DNA of 64,000 bases from Chloroflexota bacterium (GTDB lineage: Bacteria > Chloroflexota > Anaerolineae > J102), in NCBI GenBank assembly GCA_029782215.1, contig JAKOVD010000119.1:1-64000 (forward strand), written 5' to 3'. The position numbers and the translations under genes are program-made. Below the pieces are notes generated by a model that saw only the letters and a program-made list of their open reading frames with translations, was not told the origin of the DNA and made no database searches. Below are positions 41,951 through 50,738 of the stretch, piece after piece. Numbering within the stretch: the first letter of the stretch is position 1; each line of letters opens with the position of its first letter.

Positions 41951-43143
41951 TAATTCAGCTCGACATGCGTGATCTTGACTTCCCCACGGCGGGTCTTGCG
42001 GCTGCTGGGGGCATAGTTCTCGATGGGCTGGTCGTAGACCTCGACGAGGTTGTAGACCGTGTCGCGTTCGACGGGCGTCTTCCCCGCCGCCTTGATCAGG
42101 CGCAGCAGGTCGAACTTCTCGAGCTGTTCGTCGGTGGTGGCCCCGGCGTCGTGATAGATCTTCTCCTCCACCACGGTGCCGTCGATGTCGTCGGCGCCAA
42201 AGTGCAGGGCAAGCTGGGCGATCGGCGGGGTCAGCATGATCCAATAGGCCTTGATGTGGGCGAAGTTGTCCAGCATGATCCGGCTCACAGCCAGGGTCTT
42301 CAGGGTGTCGTGGGCAGTCGTCCAGTCGAGCCTGCGCCCCAGGTTGTTGTTCTCGGGATGGTATCGCAGGGGAATGAACGTCTGGAAGCCCCCGGTGTCG
42401 TCCTGCAGCTCGCGGAGGCGCAGCAGATGGTCGACGCGATGCTCGTAGTGCTCGATATGGCCATACAAGAGGGTGGCATTGGTGCGAAGGCCCAGGCGAT
42501 GGGCCGTGCGGTGGACGGCCAGCCAGGTGTCGGCGTCGGCCTTCTCCGGGCAGATCTTGTTGCGGACGTCCGGGTGGAAGATCTCGGCGCCGCCGCCCGG
42601 CATCGAATCCAGGCCGGCATCGATCAGCCGGCGCAGAATGGCCTCGTGGCTCAGACCCATCAACTGGGCGAAGAAGTCGATTTCGACCGCGGTGAAGGCC
42701 TTGAGGTGGATCCGGGGATAGGCCTGCTTGAGCGCCCGCAGGATGTCCTCATAGTAGTCGAAACCCAGGCGCGGGTGGAGGCCGCCCACGATGTGGAACT
42801 CAGTGACGCGTTCGTGGATATCAGGCCGGACGCGCTCGACGATCTCGGCCGGGGTCCAGGTGTAGGCGCCGGGGCTGTCTTCCAGCGGGCGGGCAAAAGA
42901 GCAGAAGTTGCAGTGAAAAGCGCAGACGTTGGTGGGGTTGATGTGGCGGTTCTGGTTGAAGTAGACGTACTGGCCACCGTTGAGCCGTGTGTTGACCAGG
43001 TCGGCCAACTGGCCAATGGTCAACAGGTCATGGCTGCGAAACAGCCGCAGCCCATCGTCGTAACCCAGGCGTTCGCCGGCCTGGACCTTGGCAATGATGT
43101 CGGCAAGATCGCTTGTGTGTGTGCTTGTGGGAATGGATAACAT
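41950..43143 (-). CDS. mqnE: Aminofutalosine synthase (radical SAM)
   Basis: The 397-residue radical-SAM enzyme joins the enolpyruvyl-benzoate to adenosine to make aminofutalosine, the first step special to the futalosine menaquinone route. The 4Fe4S motif is CX3CX2C: Cys74, Cys78 and Cys81 in NPTNVCAFHCNFCSF. YVYFNQNRHINPTNVC matches the MqnE type rather than MqnC. HIVGGLHPRLGFDYYEDILRALK and SMPGGGAEIFHPDVR are further family marks. The start has GAGG eight bases upstream. It follows mqnP by 36 bases. Confidence 0.93.
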   Translation of the reverse strand: MLSIPTSTHTSDLADIIAKVQAGERLGYDDGLRLFRSHDLLTIGQLADLVNTRLNGGQYVYFNQNRHINPTNVCAFHCNFCSFARPLEDSPGAYTWTPAEIVERVRPDIHERVTEFHIVGGLHPRLGFDYYEDILRALKQAYPRIHLKAFTAVEIDFFAQLMGLSHEAILRRLIDAGLDSMPGGGAEIFHPDVRNKICPEKADADTWLAVHRTAHRLGLRTNATLLYGHIEHYEHRVDHLLRLRELQDDTGGFQTFIPLRYHPENNNLGRRLDWTTAHDTLKTLAVSRIMLDNFAHIKAYWIMLTPPIAQLALHFGADDIDGTVVEEKIYHDAGATTDEQLEKFDLLRLIKAAGKTPVERDTVYNLVEVYDQPIENYAPSSRKTRRGEVKITHVELN

Positions 43144-43179
43144 GGCGAAAACCTCGTTGGAGAGGGGATGTAATCAGGG

Positions 43180-44067
43180 CTAGAGGGCCACGGCGAGGCC
43201 CAGGAGGGTGGCCACGAAGGCGATGATGCTGATATAGCCGTTCATGGTGAAGAAGGCGAGGTTGACCTTGCTCAGGTCCGTTGGTTTAACCAGGGTATGC
43301 TCGTAAACCAGCAGACCGGCCACGATCAGCAGACCGATCCAGTAGGGCCACCCCAGGCCGGCAACGATGCCGGTGGCTGCTAAGAGCAGGACGGTGAGGA
43401 CGTGGCAGACCTCGGAAAGGCGCAGCGCCGGCGCAATGCCAAAGCGCGCCGGGACGGACTTGAGGCCGTCGCGACGGTCCACATCGACATCCTGGCAGGC
43501 ATAGATGAGGTCAAAGCCGCCGATCCACACGGCGACGGCAGCCCAAAGCAGCCAGGGAATGGGGTTGTTGAGGCTGGCCGTCACTGCCGCCCAGGCGCCG
43601 GCAGCGGCGGCGCCGTCGACCAGACCCAGCCAGAGATGGCAGAGCCAGGTGAAGCGCTTGGTGTAGGCGTAGCCGACCAGGCCGATCACGGCCAGAGGCG
43701 AGAGCAGCAGCACGAAGGTGTTCAACTGCCATGCGGCTAGCAGCATCACGCCCAGGGCAAGAAACCCTGCCACCCACACGGCGCGCTTGCTGATGCGCCC
43801 GCTCTGGATCGGACGTCCCGCCGTCCGCGGGTTGCGGGCATCGATCTCGGCGTCGATGGCACGGTTGAATGCCATGGCCGCCGTGCGCGCCGCGCCCATG
43901 GCTACCGTGATCCACACAAACTGCCAGAGCAGGGTTGGCCAGGCAATGGGCGTCGCCAGGGCTCCCGTTTCCGACCACGCCAGGACCATGCCCAGGTAGG
44001 CAAAGGGCAAGGCGAAGATCGTATGCTCGAACTTGATCATTTCGAGAAACGTGCGGAAGCGAGACAT
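43180..44067 (-). CDS. mqnP: Menaquinone-route UbiA-type prenyltransferase (MqnP)
   Basis: The 295-residue integral membrane enzyme attaches a polyprenyl chain to the aromatic ring of a menaquinone precursor. The Asp-rich site reads NRAIDAEIDARN (Asn68, Asp72, Asp76) and a second Asp-rich loop reads ACQDVDVDRRDGLKSVP. The opening FRTFLEMIKFEHTIFALPFAYLGMV and eight or nine hydrophobic stretches fit UbiA. Position between mqnC and mqnE favours MqnP over other UbiA-type enzymes. Confidence 0.92.
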   Translation of the reverse strand: MSRFRTFLEMIKFEHTIFALPFAYLGMVLAWSETGALATPIAWPTLLWQFVWITVAMGAARTAAMAFNRAIDAEIDARNPRTAGRPIQSGRISKRAVWVAGFLALGVMLLAAWQLNTFVLLLSPLAVIGLVGYAYTKRFTWLCHLWLGLVDGAAAAGAWAAVTASLNNPIPWLLWAAVAVWIGGFDLIYACQDVDVDRRDGLKSVPARFGIAPALRLSEVCHVLTVLLLAATGIVAGLGWPYWIGLLIVAGLLVYEHTLVKPTDLSKVNLAFFTMNGYISIIAFVATLLGLAVAL

Positions 44068-44111
44068 GATAGACAGTGGACCGGAAAGCGTGGAGAGCCG
44101 GGGTTGGCGTT

Positions 44112-45329
44112 CTAAAGGCCGGCGACCGGAATGAACTGCGCTGCGCGCTCCTGCAGCCCATCCAGGCGGGTGGGGATGGGGACGGGCGCCAGCTCCGCCG
44201 GCGTCATGACGTGGTCGAAGCTGCGGACGATCCGGTAGCGGCTGTCCCGCTGCGCTGGGATGGAGCCCGCCATGCGGATCTGCTCGTGCAGGCGGTGAAC
44301 GGTCATGCGCTGTTCCTGCTGCGTGTAGGCCGCAGCCTGGCTGACCACGTTCTCTTCGAGCATGGTGCTGCCGAAGTCGTTTGAGCCGGCAAAGAGGGTG
44401 CGCCGCGCCGTATCCAGTCCCTGCGTGGGCCAGCTTGCCTGGAAGTTGGTGAAGTTGTCGAGATAGATGCGGGCGAAGGCGTTGGTATGCACGTACTCAT
44501 CATAGCCGGCGCCGTATTTGTGCCGGTGACGGCTGCGGCCCAGGCTGTTGGTCTCGCTGAGCTGCGCCGTCCACATGATGAAGGCGGTGAAGCCGTTGCC
44601 GTGGCTGGACAGCGATTCGTCCTGCAGGTTCCGCAGGTGGGTCAGGCTGCTGATGCGCTGCTCCATCGTCTCGTCAAAACCGATGACCATGGTCGCCGAG
44701 GTGGTCATGCCCAGCCGTTGGGCGATGCGCATGGCGTGAATCCACTGCGCGGTCTTCGTCTTCTTGGGGGAGATGCGCCCGCGCACCTCATCATCCAGGA
44801 TCTCAGCGCCGCCGCCAGGCAGGCCGTCCAGGCCGGCGCTGTGCAGCCGGGCCAGCACTTCCTCCATCGTCATGGTCTCAAGATGGGCGATGTTCTCGAT
44901 TTCGGAAGGGCTGAAACAGTCCAGGTCGATCTCCGGGTAGGTCGCCTTCAGCCAGGACAGCATGTCCTCGTACCACTCAATGCGCAGGGCCGGGTTGTGC
45001 CCTCCCTGCATGAGGATGCGGGTGCCGCCCCACGCCAGCAGCTCCTCGACCTTGGCGCCGATCTGCTGCTTGTCCAGCACGTAGACCTCGGGATGTCCGG
45101 GGACGCGGTAGAACGAGCAGAACTGGCAGTCGGTGGTGCAGGCGTTGGTATAGTTGATATTGCGGTCGATCAGGTAGGTCACCAGGCCCGGCGTTGTGCG
45201 CTGCAGGCGCAGCTCATGGGCGATGGCCATGACCGCTTCGGGGTCGGCTTCGGTATAGACCTGCAGGCCTTCGGCGGGCGTCAGGCGCTCACCCGCTGCG
45301 GCCTTCTTGAGCAAATCGCTGGTGATCAT
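44112..45329 (-). CDS. mqnC: Dehypoxanthine futalosine cyclase (radical SAM)
   Basis: The 405-residue radical-SAM enzyme cyclises dehypoxanthine futalosine to the cyclic intermediate of menaquinone synthesis. The 4Fe4S motif reads NYTNACTTDCQFCSFYR (Cys64, Cys68, Cys71). LLAWGGTRILMQGGHNPALRIEWYEDML, IDLDCFSPSEIEN and GLPGGGAEILDDEVR are typical of MqnC. The start ATG overlaps the stop of the upstream DUF697-like gene (ATGA), so the two are coupled. Confidence 0.93.
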   Translation of the reverse strand: MITSDLLKKAAAGERLTPAEGLQVYTEADPEAVMAIAHELRLQRTTPGLVTYLIDRNINYTNACTTDCQFCSFYRVPGHPEVYVLDKQQIGAKVEELLAWGGTRILMQGGHNPALRIEWYEDMLSWLKATYPEIDLDCFSPSEIENIAHLETMTMEEVLARLHSAGLDGLPGGGAEILDDEVRGRISPKKTKTAQWIHAMRIAQRLGMTTSATMVIGFDETMEQRISSLTHLRNLQDESLSSHGNGFTAFIMWTAQLSETNSLGRSRHRHKYGAGYDEYVHTNAFARIYLDNFTNFQASWPTQGLDTARRTLFAGSNDFGSTMLEENVVSQAAAYTQQEQRMTVHRLHEQIRMAGSIPAQRDSRYRIVRSFDHVMTPAELAPVPIPTRLDGLQERAAQFIPVAGL

Positions 45330-46537
45330 GGGGCAACACTGGTGGGTTGGGTGGAAGGTTCGGGGAGCGCCAGGGACTCCAGGGTCTGGCCGCAGTTGGG
45401 GCAGAAGTGCTGTTTGCGGCTCACCTTTTGCTGGCAGTTCGGACAGCGCACGCTGCGGTCGGGCAGGGCCGGCAGGCGGCGTTGGGCGGCCTTGGGCGTA
45501 GAGACGTCTTGTTCCTTGCTCGCGCGCTGGCGCACCGCCGCCAGGAGCCCGGCTGTTCGCACCCTGGCCTCGGCAGCCGCTTCGGCGGTCAGCGCCTTCA
45601 TGCGGTCTTTGTCCAGTTGGCTGCCATGCGCGTACCAGTTGTACACGGCGTGGCCGGTGGTGTAGGTGCCGGAGTAGGAGATGGCCACCTTGGGCACGAT
45701 GCCCACGCCCGGGATCAATCCGGCCAGGGTGCGGGCTACGGAGCGCCAGATGAAGCTGCCGCCGATGACGCCTGCCACAGGCCCGACCAGCTCCTGGGTG
45801 CTCCCGCTGAAGCCCAGGGCCAGCGCCAGCTTGTAGGAGAGAATGACCTGGTTCTTGGTCAGGACGAAGATGTCGGCGACAGAAAACGGGATGTTCAACA
45901 AGGGGACGATCTCGGCAATGCCCGTCGTTGCCGAATAGCTGGCGTTGGCAAAGCTCGTCTCGCTGATGATCTGCCGGGCGATGAGGGCGCGCGTGGCCGG
46001 AACGTGATGCCCCAGGGCCAGCTCACGTCCGGGCAGACACCGCAGCAGGGCCGGTACCAGGGCCGGTTCGAGCGGCTTCCTGGCGCCAACCTCGACGATC
46101 GCTTCATCGGTGACGCGCCAGAGGCGCCGCTCCTCGGGCGGCTCCAGGGCTACGCCGTCGCTGTTGAGGCCCTTTAGGTGAACGCTGATCACCGGCACGC
46201 TCGCTGACTGGGCGCGCACCTGGGCCAGCGCCTCCTGCTCAACGGACACGTCGGCCTGGTCGGTGGGCAGGACGAGCAGAACCACATCGGCCCGCGCCGC
46301 TTCGGCCACTGCTTCGGCCTTGGCGGGCAGCCGGTAGGCCCACAGTGTTTGCGGTATCGACATCAGGGTTTCGTCGAACGGGCTGGTGCGCAGCGCGTCA
46401 GCCAACCAATGCACCGCCTCCCGGTCGCTGCCCAGAACCGCAAGATGGAGGGGCGCTTCGGCCTGCAGGCGGATGGCGGTAAGGTCGATCTCACGCAGGA
46501 TGGACCAGACGTTGCCCAACTGGACAAGGGTGCTCAT
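45326..46537 (-). CDS. DUF697/YcjF-like protein with C-terminal zinc ribbon
   Basis: The 403-residue protein has an N-terminal Ras-like-looking half that lacks clear GTP motifs (LHLAVLGSDREAVHWLADAL, RADVVLLVLPTDQADVSV, VPVISVHLKGLN; about 25-155), a helical part with two probable membrane-associated stretches (about 195-290; GIAEIVPLLNIPFSVADIFVL, GPVAGVIGGSFIWRSVAR) that resembles the DUF697 domain of YcjF and GTPase-linked proteins, and a C-terminal zinc ribbon (CPNCQQK...CPNCG, about 365-385). It is first in the mqn operon, coupled to mqnC. Start at 46537 is chosen; ATG at 46606 is possible. The role is unknown. Confidence 0.75.
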   Translation of the reverse strand: MSTLVQLGNVWSILREIDLTAIRLQAEAPLHLAVLGSDREAVHWLADALRTSPFDETLMSIPQTLWAYRLPAKAEAVAEAARADVVLLVLPTDQADVSVEQEALAQVRAQSASVPVISVHLKGLNSDGVALEPPEERRLWRVTDEAIVEVGARKPLEPALVPALLRCLPGRELALGHHVPATRALIARQIISETSFANASYSATTGIAEIVPLLNIPFSVADIFVLTKNQVILSYKLALALGFSGSTQELVGPVAGVIGGSFIWRSVARTLAGLIPGVGIVPKVAISYSGTYTTGHAVYNWYAHGSQLDKDRMKALTAEAAAEARVRTAGLLAAVRQRASKEQDVSTPKAAQRRLPALPDRSVRCPNCQQKVSRKQHFCPNCGQTLESLALPEPSTQPTSVAP

Positions 46538-46668
46538 GGGCGGAATCGTGAAGAGAGTGAGGCCAAGGACAAAATGCCAGGCGTCACGGGCAAGCCCCAT
46601 TCCCACGCAGGCGGTGAGTCATGCCGGGTGGCTTTAGCTTGCGAGCGCCTGGCTCCGATCATTGCTAC

Positions 46669-46674
46669 ATTATA
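46669..46674 (-). promoter_or_regulatory. Candidate -10 box (TATAAT) of the mqn operon
   Basis: A perfect TATAAT reads on the minus strand 132 bases upstream of the DUF697-like ATG, after a G-rich spacer, with no strong -35 (CAACTC 17 bases up). It is the best candidate promoter for DUF697-mqnC-mqnP-mqnE. Confidence 0.4.
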
Positions 46675-46723
46675 GGGGCGGCTGTGTGCAAGAGTTGTGG
46701 ATTGTATCACAGTCGTGGTCATC

Positions 46724-48475
46724 TTAGCGATATGTGATGGCGCCCACGGCGACAAACGGACTGCCGGCGGCGCCATCTGGAGGCAGCCACTCGCCGCGGA
46801 AGGGGCGGACGCCCACCAGGACCTGGTAGCGTCCAGGACTCGCCGGATTTGGCTGCAGGTGATAGGGGTCGATCACGACCGTGCCCGGCTGCCAGCGATC
46901 GGTGGGATAGCGGCCCTCGGCAGGGCTGTGGTCCCATTCGGCGGCGAGCCAACCATCCTCATGCACCAGGCGCACGACCGGACGCAGATCATCAGAGACG
47001 GGTGCATCGACCTGCCAGCGCAAACGCAGCGCCAGCGGCGCCCCCACGACCAGCGGTTCCGCCGGCAGATTCGCGCCCACCAGTTCCAGGTGGTCGCCGA
47101 AGACGGCGATGGGCGCGGCAGCCGGCGCCGGGCGCAGCGTCAGGGCAGGGTCTGGGGCAAAGGCGGGCCGCAGCACGAGCCCAAGCGCCGCCAGCCCAAA
47201 CGCCGCCATCAGGGCGATAAAGCCCGGAACTAGCACCCGGACCGGCAAGCGCAGACGGTTGGCGCCGCCCGCCACTCCCACCCCCACCCAACCGGCGATG
47301 GCAGCGACCGCCGGCCACATCAGCCGGGCCTGGTCGGTGCCCAGGGCGATGGTGCTGTACTGCACGATGCTAAGGACGACGAGCGCCGGGGCTGCTGCCA
47401 GGAGCAACACCGAGAAGATGGAAGGGTGGTCACGCGGAAGCAGGCGGCGCAGGTAATGGATGGCGCCCAGCGCCAGCAGGAGGACGACAAGCAGGAACAG
47501 CAGATAGTGAGGCGCCGGATAGCGCACCTGCCCGATCGGGCCAAAGCGTCCCCAGAAGTAGGTGAAGAGGCCGCGCCCCAACCAAACCAGGTCGGCGCCC
47601 GTCAGGGGACCGGTGCGCTGGTCCACCGTCGCCCGCACCAGGGACCACCCCATGGGGTCGCCATACAGGCGCCAGTTGCGCAGCAGCCAGGGCGAAGCAA
47701 TGGCCAGGCCCAGCCCCCAGGCCAGGACGGCGTGGCCCGCCGCCTCCAGCCAGGCGCGCGGCTGCCGGCGCCGGGGCCAAAACGCGCCGGCCAGCGCCAG
47801 GACGACGAGCGGCCACAGTGACAGGGTCCCCAGCTTGGCCAACAGACCCAGGCCAAAGACCACCCCCAGGCCCAGGGACCGTTTCCAGGCGGCGCCCCGG
47901 CGCAGCGTCTGCGCCAGCAGCAGCAGCGCCAGGCTGCCCAGGGCGCCGGCGGCATTGTCGTTGCTCATGGCCCCGGCGATGTAGAGAAAGCCGGGCAGCC
48001 CCGCCAGGAAGGCGGCGGCCAACAGGCCGACTTCGCTGCGCTCCGGGAACAGCACGCTGCCCAACCGCCATGCGGCCCACACCGTGACCGCGCCGAACAG
48101 CACCGAAAGCAGGCGCCCCAGGTGCATGGCCAGGGCGCCGCCCTGCCACGGGAAGTCCTCCAGGGTGGTGTGGACGAAGAAGTTAGCGGGGGCGTCAGGA
48201 CCGAGGGGGAAGGCGTCGGGGTTGGAGCGTAGAAACGCGAAATCCAGCCCGGTCCAGGAGGTCAGGGCCGCGGCCGCGGCATGGTAGAGGGGCGGGTGTT
48301 TGCTCTGCGTCACCTCCGGGCCGGACGGAAGCGCATGGTGCAGGCCCAGGTAGCGCACATAGGCATAGTGATCCGCCTCGTCCGGCGCCTCCCCCAGCGG
48401 CTGCACCACGGAGTAGGCGAGGGCGAGGATCAGATAGATGGAGAGGATAATCAGAAACGAGCGGCGTGGTGCCAT
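46724..48475 (-). CDS. GT-C-type (GT39-like) membrane glycosyltransferase with C-terminal beta domain
   Basis: The 583-residue protein has about 10-11 membrane helices. The first loop holds EAPDEADHYAYVRYLG, the acidic DE pattern of dolichyl-phosphate-sugar-type GT-C enzymes, and SKHPPLYHAAAAAL follows. The last 130 residues (about 450-583) are extracytoplasmic beta sequence: LALRLRWQVDAPV...VVRLVHEDGWLAAEWD, ending SPFVAVGAIT. The ATG at 48475 lies 16 bases after the upstream stop; the longer frame to 48850 overlaps that gene. It is the last of a coupled three-gene minus-strand unit. Confidence 0.78.
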   Translation of the reverse strand: MAPRRSFLIILSIYLILALAYSVVQPLGEAPDEADHYAYVRYLGLHHALPSGPEVTQSKHPPLYHAAAAALTSWTGLDFAFLRSNPDAFPLGPDAPANFFVHTTLEDFPWQGGALAMHLGRLLSVLFGAVTVWAAWRLGSVLFPERSEVGLLAAAFLAGLPGFLYIAGAMSNDNAAGALGSLALLLLAQTLRRGAAWKRSLGLGVVFGLGLLAKLGTLSLWPLVVLALAGAFWPRRRQPRAWLEAAGHAVLAWGLGLAIASPWLLRNWRLYGDPMGWSLVRATVDQRTGPLTGADLVWLGRGLFTYFWGRFGPIGQVRYPAPHYLLFLLVVLLLALGAIHYLRRLLPRDHPSIFSVLLLAAAPALVVLSIVQYSTIALGTDQARLMWPAVAAIAGWVGVGVAGGANRLRLPVRVLVPGFIALMAAFGLAALGLVLRPAFAPDPALTLRPAPAAAPIAVFGDHLELVGANLPAEPLVVGAPLALRLRWQVDAPVSDDLRPVVRLVHEDGWLAAEWDHSPAEGRYPTDRWQPGTVVIDPYHLQPNPASPGRYQVLVGVRPFRGEWLPPDGAAGSPFVAVGAITYR

Positions 48476-48491
48476 CTCTTGCCGGAAGTCC

Positions 48492-50738
48492 TCAGGGGAG
48501 GTTGATGACGCCAAGGCTCGCCCGGTTGTCGGCGGCCGGCGGTATGGTTTCGAGATTGCGCGGCGCCTCGCCCAGTTCATACATGCCCGCCTTGAGCCCA
48601 TAGGCGCCGGGCGGCAGGACAGGCGGTAGGGGAATGCGGTGCGTGTCGGCAATGATCTCCCCCGCACGCCAGCGGCTCGTGGGGCTGAAGCCGCCGCCGG
48701 GGTCGCCGTCATGCTGGCTGACCACCTGGCCCTGCGGGTCCAACAGGTGGACAAAAGCCTTGTAGTTGGCAGCCGAGTCGCGCAAGGCAAACCAGTAGAG
48801 GGTGACGTCAAGGGCCGCCTCTCCTTGCGCAGGATGGACGTCGCGGCCAACCAGGACGGCGACGTCGGCGAACTGCGTCTGCACTGGCGGCGGCGTCCAG
48901 GCGCGGCGGCCTAGGCCCAGGCTGTTCAGGCTGAGCACCGTGGCCAACACCAGGAGGGCGATGGCCGCAGCCACGAACTCGCGGCGGCGGCGCAGCTTCC
49001 AGAGGGCGAGCCCTGCCCAGATCAGCACCGCCACCGCGGAGAGGATGGCGCCGATGGTGCGGTAGGGGGTGGCGCCGAAGCTGAGCGTGATCGTGTGATC
49101 GCCGGCAGGCGCCGCCACCGTGACCAGCCCCATCTCGCCGCTTGGGTAGGTAGTCGCTGCTCTGCCGTCGATGCTGGCGTTCCAGCCGGGGAGGTGGAAC
49201 TGGTGCAGACGCAGCTCAAAGGGTTGTTCTGTCTGCGTATGGAGCGTGAATGACGTATACCCGCGCTGGGCGATGGTGACTGCCGGCGCGGGCTGCAGCG
49301 CATGCCCATCGGCGGCGCCTTCCCGCGGCCGGCCCAGCGCCCACCGCTGTTCGGTGACCGTCAGGGGCAGGAACTCCGCCGTCCAGGTGGCGCCTACCTG
49401 GCCGGCGTCGGCATCCTCACGCCACATCCTTGCCGGCGACCAGGTTTCGGCGTCGGGGAGAGGAAGCGGCGGCGTGGGCAGGCGCAGCAGGCCGACCGCC
49501 AGGCTGAGCGCGAACACGGCCCCGATCCACACGACAGGACGCACGCGCGGCGCCAGCAAGGGGAGCGTCGAGGCCGACACGGCCGTGCCCAGGGCTGCCA
49601 GCACAAGAAAGCGCCAGGGATACTGCAGGTGGCCGAGCACGAAGGTAAGCGGCTGCCAGAGCCAGAGCGCCGCCGTGCTCATCATGAACATGGCCACCAC
49701 GGCCATCAGCAGGTGGAAGACCAGGACGGCCGGATGGGAGGGCAGGCGCCGCTGCCGCCAGCGCCACACCAGGAGCACGCCCGTGATGGCCAGCAGGCCA
49801 AGGGTGAGCCAACTGAAAGGATAGATGACGCCGTGTCCGGCATCATCCCGATATCTATACGCAATGGACTGCTGGACAAGCGCCGCGGCGTCGAGCAGGT
49901 GCTTCGCATAGCCCTGCGACGGCCCCAAAGCCAGGCCGACAGCCCTGGTCTCGCCCAGCACGGGCAGCCAGTAGACGGCGGTGAGGGCAAGGGCAAGGGC
50001 AAGCGAGCCTGCCGCCAGTACGAGCCGCCGCCAACGGCGGGTGGTTGCGGCCAGCATCAGCAGGTAGGCTGCCGTCGCCGGGGCCACCAGCAGAGCGGTG
50101 AGGTTGTGGGTCAACACCAACCCCGCCCAAGCCAGCGTTCCCCAGAGAAAGGCCGCCAGTGGCTCTTCGTCGCGAAAGGCGGCGGTGTAAGCCCAGAAGA
50201 TGAGCGGGGGAAAGATGAAGGCGATGTGCTCGGGAATGGCCCCGCGGGTATAGGCGTCCGCCAGGTGGTAGGGAAAGTACGTGTAGAGGACCGCGGCAAG
50301 CAGCCCCGCCGCCGGTCCCCACAGCGACCGCACATAGCCGAACATGGCGAAGGCAGCCAGGAAGAAGCCCAGGGCGATCACCAGTTGGGCCGCTGCTGCC
50401 GGCCCAAGACCGGCCAGCGTAGCCAGGGCGCCCGGCCAATAGCTTAGGGGCGCATAGTAGTTCAGGACAGCCTGGCCGTAGCCGAAGCCGAACTCGGGAA
50501 AGAGGCGCGGATGGAGGACGCCATCCTGCCAGGCTGTGGCCAGGGCGGCGATACGGTAGACGTGGAAGCGGCCATCATCAGAAACGAAGAAGCCAGGGCG
50601 CAGCAATGGCAGCACACTTGGCGCCACCAGCAGGCAGAGGATGAACCAGGGCGAGCGTACAAGCCGCCTCAGCCGGTGGGCGGCGGACGCCTTGGCCCCG
50701 CCAGTTATGGCCCCGCCGGTGATGGCCCCGCTGGTCAC
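48492..50738 (-). CDS. Large YfhO/PTPS-related membrane protein with two C-terminal beta domains
   Basis: The 748-residue protein has an N-terminal 11-12 helix part (about 30-400; FVSDDGRFHVYRIAALATAWQDGVLHPRLFPEFGFGYGQ, GAIPEHIAFIFPPLIFWAYTA) in the style of a family called PTPS-related or YfhO-like. An extracytoplasmic beta region (about 430-560) contains FHLPGWNASIDGRAATTYPSGE and AGDHTITLSFG, and after one helix a second domain (about 640-748) has VTLYWFALRD, FVHLLDPQGQVVSQHDGDPGGG. The start is GTG, overlapping the upstream stop as GTGA, and lies in a three-copy 15-bp repeat. Probably handles a lipid-linked glycan or polymer; unproven. Confidence 0.8.
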   Translation of the reverse strand: MTSGAITGGAITGGAKASAAHRLRRLVRSPWFILCLLVAPSVLPLLRPGFFVSDDGRFHVYRIAALATAWQDGVLHPRLFPEFGFGYGQAVLNYYAPLSYWPGALATLAGLGPAAAAQLVIALGFFLAAFAMFGYVRSLWGPAAGLLAAVLYTYFPYHLADAYTRGAIPEHIAFIFPPLIFWAYTAAFRDEEPLAAFLWGTLAWAGLVLTHNLTALLVAPATAAYLLMLAATTRRWRRLVLAAGSLALALALTAVYWLPVLGETRAVGLALGPSQGYAKHLLDAAALVQQSIAYRYRDDAGHGVIYPFSWLTLGLLAITGVLLVWRWRQRRLPSHPAVLVFHLLMAVVAMFMMSTAALWLWQPLTFVLGHLQYPWRFLVLAALGTAVSASTLPLLAPRVRPVVWIGAVFALSLAVGLLRLPTPPLPLPDAETWSPARMWREDADAGQVGATWTAEFLPLTVTEQRWALGRPREGAADGHALQPAPAVTIAQRGYTSFTLHTQTEQPFELRLHQFHLPGWNASIDGRAATTYPSGEMGLVTVAAPAGDHTITLSFGATPYRTIGAILSAVAVLIWAGLALWKLRRRREFVAAAIALLVLATVLSLNSLGLGRRAWTPPPVQTQFADVAVLVGRDVHPAQGEAALDVTLYWFALRDSAANYKAFVHLLDPQGQVVSQHDGDPGGGFSPTSRWRAGEIIADTHRIPLPPVLPPGAYGLKAGMYELGEAPRNLETIPPAADNRASLGVINLP
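50694..50738 (-). repeat. Three-copy 15-bp in-frame tandem repeat at a start codon
   Basis: On the plus strand the three units begin GGCCCCG at 50694, 50709 and 50724 and differ by a few bases. They encode the N-terminal GAITGG-type repeat of the 748-residue membrane protein; the third unit contains its GTG start codon. Confidence 0.75.
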
